From an uncultured Acidobacteriota bacterium (lineage in GTDB: Bacteria > Acidobacteriota > JAAYUB01), in the NCBI GenBank assembly GCA_937925645.1, contig CALAMB010000164.1, positions 1-7,235 on the forward strand: a stretch of DNA of 7,235 bases. The letters are read 5' to 3'. A program made the position numbers and the translations under genes. This document shows, piece after piece, positions 4,605 through 7,235 of this stretch (positions are counted from its first letter, which is position 1; each line of letters begins with the position of its first letter). Below the pieces are notes generated by a model that saw nothing but the letters and a program-made list of their open reading frames with translations, had not been told where the DNA came from and made no database searches.

Positions 4605-4997
4605 CTAGCGCTTCGAGAACTGGTAGCGGCGGCGGGCGCCGGGCTGCCCGTACTTCTTCCGTTCCTTCTTGCGCGGGTCGCGCGTCAGGTACTTGGCCTG
4701 CTTCAGGCGCAGGCGGAGTTCCAGGTTGAACTCCACCAGCGCGCGGGCGATGCCGTGGCGGACGGCCACCGCCTGGCCCATCAGGCCGCCGCCGACGACG
4801 GTGGCCTGGATGTCGAACTTGTCCATGTTCTCGGTCAGCAGGAGCGGCTGCCGGATGAGCGTCCGCTGCGAGCTGGTCTTGAAGTATTCTTCGTAGTTGT
4901 GGCGGTTGACGAAGATCTTGCCGGAGCCGGGGCGCAGGAACACGCGGGCCACCGAGGTCTTCCGCCGGCCGGTTCCGTAGTATTGCACGCTGCTCAA
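4605..4997 (-). CDS. rpsI: 30S ribosomal protein S9
   Basis: A 130-residue S9, the same length as in E. coli. It sits in the head of the 30S subunit with its C-terminal tail reaching the P-site t[19 protein letters not shown] at 5-20, the family signature starting GGG at 69-71 ([19 protein letters not shown]) and the C-terminal QFSKR are all present. The start is TTG at 4997. An AAGGAG Shine-Dalgarno lies 8 nt upstream, and the four residues before QYYGTGRRK match the spacing of E. coli [13 protein letters not shown]. The alternative GTG at 4988 is less well placed. The Shine-Dalgarno overlaps the rplM stop codon (TAAGGAG), so the two genes are probably translationally coupled, matching the stoichiometric need for L13 and S9. 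Confidence 0.98.
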   Translation of the reverse strand: MSSVQYYGTGRRKTSVARVFLRPGSGKIFVNRHNYEEYFKTSSQRTLIRQPLLLTENMDKFDIQATVVGGGLMGQAVAVRHGIARALVEFNLELRLRLKQAKYLTRDPRKKERKKYGQPGARRRYQFSKR

Positions 4998-5009
4998 GGT
5001 CCTCTCTCC

Positions 5010-5444
5010 TTACTGTTGAATTTTCAGCTCGACGGGCTGCTGGGCCTGGTGCCGGTGGTTGGCGCCCTTGTACACCTTGAGCTTCTTGATCATGGCGCGG
5101 CCCAGCTTCGTCTTGGGCATCATGCCCCACACCGCCTCCTTGATCACCGCTTCGGGGCGCTGGCTGAAGACCTTCTTCATCTGGGTCTCCTTCAGCCCGC
5201 CGGGGTAGCCGGTGTGGCGGCGGTACATTTTCTGCTCCTGCTTCCGGCCGGTGATGGTCACGTCGCCGGCGTTGACGATGATGACGAAATCGCCGGTGTC
5301 CAGGAAGGGGACGTAGCCCGGCTTGTGCTTGCCGGTCAGGACGTGGGCGACCTGGGTGGCCAGCCGGCCCAGGACCTGCCCCTTGGCGTCCACGACGTAC
5401 CACTGGCGCTGGATGTCGTCTTTCTTGGGGACGTAGGTTTTCAT
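5010..5444 (-). CDS. rplM: 50S ribosomal protein L13
   Basis: A 144-residue L13 (142 in E. coli), an early assembly protein of the 50S subunit that binds 23S rRNA. The N-terminus MKTYVPKKDDIQRQWYVVDA is typical. GRLATQVAHVLTGKHKP, HTGYPGG and the family signature VWGMMPKTKLGRAMIKKLKV (about 105-124) are all seen. ATG at 5444 is chosen over the upstream in-frame ATG at 5489 because GGAG at 5454-5451 gives a 6-nt spacer and homologues begin at this Met. It is the first gene of the cluster. The 5' leader from the predicted promoter at 5828-5856 would be about 375 nt and carries a palindrome array and GC-rich hairpins. In gammaproteobacteria L13 represses its own mRNA through the leader; similar control here is inference. 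Confidence 0.98.
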   Translation of the reverse strand: MKTYVPKKDDIQRQWYVVDAKGQVLGRLATQVAHVLTGKHKPGYVPFLDTGDFVIIVNAGDVTITGRKQEQKMYRRHTGYPGGLKETQMKKVFSQRPEAVIKEAVWGMMPKTKLGRAMIKKLKVYKGANHRHQAQQPVELKIQQ

Positions 5445-5507
5445 TTTATACTCCGCAAGTAACTGTTCCTTATTCAGGACGCGGGTCACGCGCCGCGACG
5501 GCGGTTC

Positions 5508-5637
5508 TCAGGCGGGACGCCTGAACTACCCGGTCGCCGGTTCGGTTCGTCTCAGGCAAGATGCCTGAGCCACGTCAGGCGAGACGCCTGAACTACCTCA
5601 GGCGGGACGCCCGAACTACGTCAGGCGGGAGACCTGA
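5508..5637. repeat. Second array of 17-bp palindromes, in the rplM leader
   Basis: Five copies of the same family as at 4401-4598 start at 5508, 5552, 5575, 5598 and 5621. The last four are exactly 23 bp apart. Spacers are of the CCACG/ACTACC type. The copies at 5598 and 5621 have lost pairing at one or two positions, so this array looks older or less constrained than the one before rpsB. It would be transcribed as part of the rplM leader. Confidence 0.9.
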
Positions 5638-5715
5638 GCCACCCGAACGGAAGATTCGAGAACAAACGGTACGATTCAGGAAAAGCCGTCAGTCCCGATT
5701 CCCTGGATTTGGGCC

Positions 5716-5763
5716 GGCGGACCGGCAGCGGGTCCGCCGTGGTTTCGCGCGCGGGTCGCGCGC
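5716..5763 (-). promoter_or_regulatory. Two GC-rich hairpins in the rplM leader
   Basis: A perfect 8-bp stem (5716-5723 with 5731-5738, 7-nt loop) and a 7-bp alternating G-C stem (5747-5753 with 5757-5763, 3-nt loop) lie next to each other, roughly 60-105 nt downstream of the predicted start of transcription. Neither is followed by a U tract, so they are not simple terminators. A structured regulatory leader is possible. Confidence 0.45.
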
Positions 5764-5827
5764 CTCAAAGAGCCCGAAAGGATCTGCGTCGAACGGCAAT
5801 CCAGGTAACCCATTCAACGGGAGCGAG

Positions 5828-5856
5828 ATTTTACCGGCGGGGGGAGGCGATGTCAA
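5828..5856 (-). promoter_or_regulatory. Near-consensus sigma-70 promoter for the rplM cluster
   Basis: On the minus strand a perfect TTGACA (5856-5851) is followed by a 17-nt GC-rich spacer and TAAAAT (5833-5828), one base from TATAAT. Transcription would begin near 5821, about 375 nt before the rplM ATG. It is the best promoter-like sequence found in the window and lies upstream of the first gene of the cluster, as expected. Confidence 0.8.
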
Positions 5857-5889
5857 GGGAAATCTCGGACGGAAGCATCCGCCCTAAAG

Positions 5890-5988
5890 ACTCACCACAG
5901 AGGACACTGAGGACACAGCGCAGATCCAATTGTTGTTCGAACACAATCAGAGTCTTCTCCGCGTCCTCTGCGCCTCTGCGGTGAATCC
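5890..5988. repeat. Inverted pair of CACAGAGG-type repeats, short version
   Basis: ACTCACCACAGAGGACACTG at 5890-5909 faces GTCCTCTGCGCCTCTGCGG at about 5963-5981. The roughly 40-nt centre includes the perfect 10-bp palindrome TGTTCGAACA (5933-5942). The same end words occur around the larger elements at 142-325 and 511-930. The element lies just upstream of the rplM promoter. Confidence 0.75.
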
Positions 5989-6014
5989 TCCGAGGCGCGG
6001 AGGAAGAGATGGCG

Positions 6015-6042
6015 CGCCAAGACGCGAAGACGCCAAGAAGGC
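6015..6042. repeat. Solitary CGCCAAGACGCGAAG repeat
   Basis: CGCCAAGACGCGAAGACGCC followed by AAGAAGGC belongs to the family that fills 1923-3317. No inverted partner is visible nearby, so it cannot form the usual hairpin. Confidence 0.6.
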
Positions 6043-6082
6043 ATTTATTGTCAATGGAAGGGCGAGGGAAGAAGCGGCGAGT

Positions 6083-6127
6083 GTATTGGTTGTTGATGAT
6101 TGCTGATATTATGTTGGCTATTTGGAG
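6083..6127. repeat. ATTGG-phased heptamer block, dispersed copy
   Basis: This 45-bp block matches 591-635 in an ungapped alignment with only a handful of differences, sharing the end GGCTATTTGGAG and keeping the 7-nt phase. The two copies are some 5.5 kb apart in different intergenic regions. Confidence 0.85.
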
Positions 6128-6248
6128 TGCGAGGAGGGTGAATCGGGGAATCGGGAGACGGGAGACGAGAGCCGAACCCCGAACCGCGAGACCCGGATCC
6201 TGCTGTCCGATGTCCGATTTGTGACAGAGCCTGGCACCATCTTCGATC

Positions 6249-6290
6249 CATTTGTCATTGGTCATATTTCATTTGTCATTTGTCATTGAA
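6249..6290. repeat. CAT-phased heptamer array (6 units)
   Basis: CAT begins at 6249, 6256, 6263, 6270, 6277 and 6284, exactly 7 nt apart, mostly in TTTGTCA units. It has the same logic as 183-222 and 547-584. Confidence 0.87.
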
Positions 6291-6305
6291 GAGGGAGCAT
6301 CGGGG

Positions 6306-6361
6306 AATCGGGAGACGGGAGACGTAAGACGGGAGACGTAAGACGGGAGACGGGAGACGGT
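6306..6361. repeat. GGGAGAC heptamer array (7 units)
   Basis: AGAC begins at 6313, 6320, 6327, 6334, 6341, 6348 and 6355. GGGAGAC units alternate with GTAAGAC in the middle. A shorter run of the same word is at 6148-6166, and a single copy is at 258-266 in the equivalent place of the left element. Confidence 0.9.
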
Positions 6362-6389
6362 TTTCGATTAGGGTTCAGAACATTAAAAA

Positions 6390-6422
6390 AACTCTGTGTC
6401 CTCTGCGTACTCCGTGGTGAAG
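6390..6422. repeat. Single CACAGAGG-family repeat
   Basis: ACTCTGTGTCCTCTGCGTAC followed by TCCGTGGTGAAGG is the right-end form of the inverted repeats at 296-325 and 893-930. It is preceded by GGGTTCAGAACATT as at 278-289. No left-end partner is seen close by. Confidence 0.75.
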
Positions 6423-6431
6423 GCCGGCTGA

Positions 6432-6530
6432 CCGATGTCCGATTTCCGATGTCCGAAGTCCGCATGGCGGGAACGAGCCTCCAGCCTCGAGTCTCGAGCC
6501 TCGATTACGATCACGATTACGAATCACGAG
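6432..6530. repeat. CCGATGT heptamers, then CTCGAG heptamers and CGATTA hexamers
   Basis: CCG starts at 6432, 6439, 6446, 6453 and 6460 (7 nt apart). Then CGA starts at 6488, 6495 and 6502 (7 nt) and at 6508, 6514 and 6520 (6 nt), in CTCGAGT and CGATTA words. This is one place where a similar array switches from a 7-nt to a 6-nt period. Confidence 0.75.
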
Positions 6531-6545
6531 CACGCGAACGGTTCA

Positions 6546-6587
6546 CTCCTATCTCCTATCTCCTATCTCCTATCTCCCAACTCCTCA
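6546..6587. repeat. CTCCTAT heptamer array reaching into a stop codon
   Basis: CTCC begins at 6546, 6553, 6560, 6567, 6574 and 6581. The first four units are CTCCTAT. The last unit, CTCCTCA, contains the reverse complement of the TGA stop codon of the gene at 6585-7082. Confidence 0.9.
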
Positions 6588-7082
6588 CTTCTTCTCGTCG
6601 TCGTCGTCGTCGGCCGCTTCGTCGGCCGATTCCATCTTGCGCTCGGCGATTTTCCGCGCCTGGATCTCTTCTGTGCCGGCGCCCGAGATGTTCGAGGCCG
6701 CTGTCTGGATGGCGTCCTTGGCGAACTCGAGCAGGGCCACGCCACCGGTGCCGGCCGTCGAGGCGCCCTGGCCGCCGCCCACGATGGTGTCCCGGCGCTG
6801 CATTTCACCGGGGGGCACTTCGCCGCCGTCCACGATGGTGTCCCAGCGCTGCGTTTCACCGGGAGGCACATCGCCGCCGCCCACGATGGTGTCCCAGCGC
6901 TGCATCTCACCGGGGGACACATCGCCGGGCCCCTCCGGCTGGGGTTCGTCGATGGTCACGTTGGCCGTATCGCCGGAGGCGACCTCGTTCGCCGCATCGA
7001 TCACCTGGTCCAGCAGGTCCATGTTCTGCTGGTCCACATCGTTCAGCGCTCGGATCACTTTTCCTTGAAAATCGGTTGCCAT
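6585..7082 (-). CDS. Unrecognised small acidic protein with three 17-residue repeats
   Basis: I do not recognise this 165-residue protein. ATG 7082 is supported by AGGAGG at 7094-7089 with a 6-nt spacer, rather than the longer form starting at 7151. The N-terminal part (1-50) is polar and probably helical (VDQQNMDLLDQVIDAANEV). Then come three near-identical units, 54-70, 71-87 and 88-104, of the form DVPPGEMQRWDTIVGGG, encoded by exact 51-bp DNA repeats. A short hydrophobic helix-like stretch follows (114-130), then a charged tail with five consecutive Asp. There is no signal peptide, membrane segment or Cys. A conserved leader followed by repeats ending in Gly-Gly resembles multi-core peptide precursors, but no modification or export gene is in view. 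A structural or scaffold protein is equally possible. It lies upstream of the rplM unit on the same strand. Confidence 0.75.
   Translation of the reverse strand: MATDFQGKVIRALNDVDQQNMDLLDQVIDAANEVASGDTANVTIDEPQPEGPGDVSPGEMQRWDTIVGGGDVPPGETQRWDTIVDGGEVPPGEMQRRDTIVGGGQGASTAGTGGVALLEFAKDAIQTAASNISGAGTEEIQARKIAERKMESADEAADDDDDEKK
6781..6930. repeat. 51-bp in-frame tandem repeat, three units
   Basis: ACGATGGTGTCCC begins at 6781, 6832 and 6883, exactly 51 bp apart. The units differ by only a few bases, some of which change residues: Met/Thr, Trp/Arg and Gly/Asp. It encodes residues 54-104 of the protein at 6585-7082 and looks like recent tandem duplication. Confidence 0.93.
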
Positions 7083-7132
7083 GGCATCCCTCCTGCAGGA
7101 TGGCCGTCGCCACGGGCCGTTCGTTTGATTCA

Positions 7133-7141
7133 ATAGTATCA
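7133..7141 (-). promoter_or_regulatory. Candidate extended -10 promoter for the repeat protein
   Basis: TGATACTAT on the minus strand (7141-7133) fits a TGn extended -10 with TACTAT, about 50 nt upstream of the ATG. There is no good -35 hexamer at 17 nt, so the call is tentative. Confidence 0.35.
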
Positions 7142-7202
7142 CAAGCGGCATGGGGAAGATCCCGGTTCGCCAACAGGTGATGGTTGATGGTTCGCAGGGT
7201 TA

Positions 7203-7235
7203 GTGAATCGGTGAATCGGTGAGTCGATGAATCGG
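7203..7235. repeat. GTGAATCG octamer array (4 units, runs off the window)
   Basis: TGA begins at 7204, 7212, 7220 and 7228, an 8-nt period with units GTGAATCG, GTGAGTCG and ATGAATCG. A related 8-nt pair, GAATGGGT/GAATGGGC, is at 241-256. The window ends inside the array. Confidence 0.8.

Noticed and set aside
4516..5403. Minus-strand 295-codon frame overlapping rpsI and rplM
   Set aside because: Out-of-frame shadow of both genes; its Arg/Pro/Gly-rich composition is typical of a shifted high-G+C frame.
4755..5462. Plus-strand frame opposite rpsI and rplM
   Set aside because: Antisense shadow of two certain ribosomal protein genes.
5831..6265. Minus-strand 144-codon frame upstream of rplM
   Set aside because: It consists of repeat-derived sequence and overlaps the rplM promoter; no ribosome binding site or recognisable motif.
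5445..6584. tRNA or rRNA gene in the region upstream of rplM
   Set aside because: I saw no cloverleaf with a T-arm GGTTCRA context or rRNA-like conserved sequence; the region is explained by repeats, hairpins and a promoter.

Overview
The window is high-G+C bacterial DNA in which every gene I can support lies on the minus strand, so transcription runs from right to left. The core is a translation gene cluster, read as rplM (L13) - rpsI (S9) - rpsB (S2) - tsf (EF-Ts). To the right is a small unrecognised protein with three 17-residue internal repeats. At the left edge is the first 25 codons of a probable nucleotide-sugar dehydrogenase. A small PD-(D/E)XK-like protein of the GxxExxY family sits between rpsB and tsf. 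Source: a free-living, probably uncultured bacterium. From memory, intergenic repeats of the CACAGAGG and CGCCAAG types are common in environmental lineages such as Acidobacteriota, but this is a weak taxonomic hint.

Layout. 1-76: dehydrogenase start. 77-988: gene-free, filled with inverted CACAGAGG repeats and 7-nt-period arrays, plus a candidate promoter (457-484) and the tsf terminator (928-962). 989-1891: tsf. 1892-3309: CGCCAAG-type hairpin repeats around the GxxExxY gene (2366-2767), with related direct repeats on both sides. 3310-4344: rpsB. 4345-4604: array of 17-bp palindromes. 4605-4997 and 5010-5444: rpsI and rplM, coupled by a 12-nt gap. 5445-5860: rplM leader with a second palindrome array, two GC-rich hairpins and a near-consensus promoter. 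5861-6584: more inverted repeats and 7-nt arrays. 6585-7082: repeat protein. 7083-7235: its upstream region, ending in an 8-nt-period array.

How it works together: the promoter at 5828-5856 probably drives rplM-rpsI and perhaps rpsB and tsf, ending at the tsf terminator. The dehydrogenase appears to start a separate unit from the promoter near 457-484.

The most unusual content is between the genes. At least ten arrays with different consensus words keep an exact 7-nt period, and some words recur in the same order in separate intergenic regions. The palindrome arrays show compensatory changes in their closing base pair. Several repeat blocks end exactly at, or within a few bases of, stop codons.
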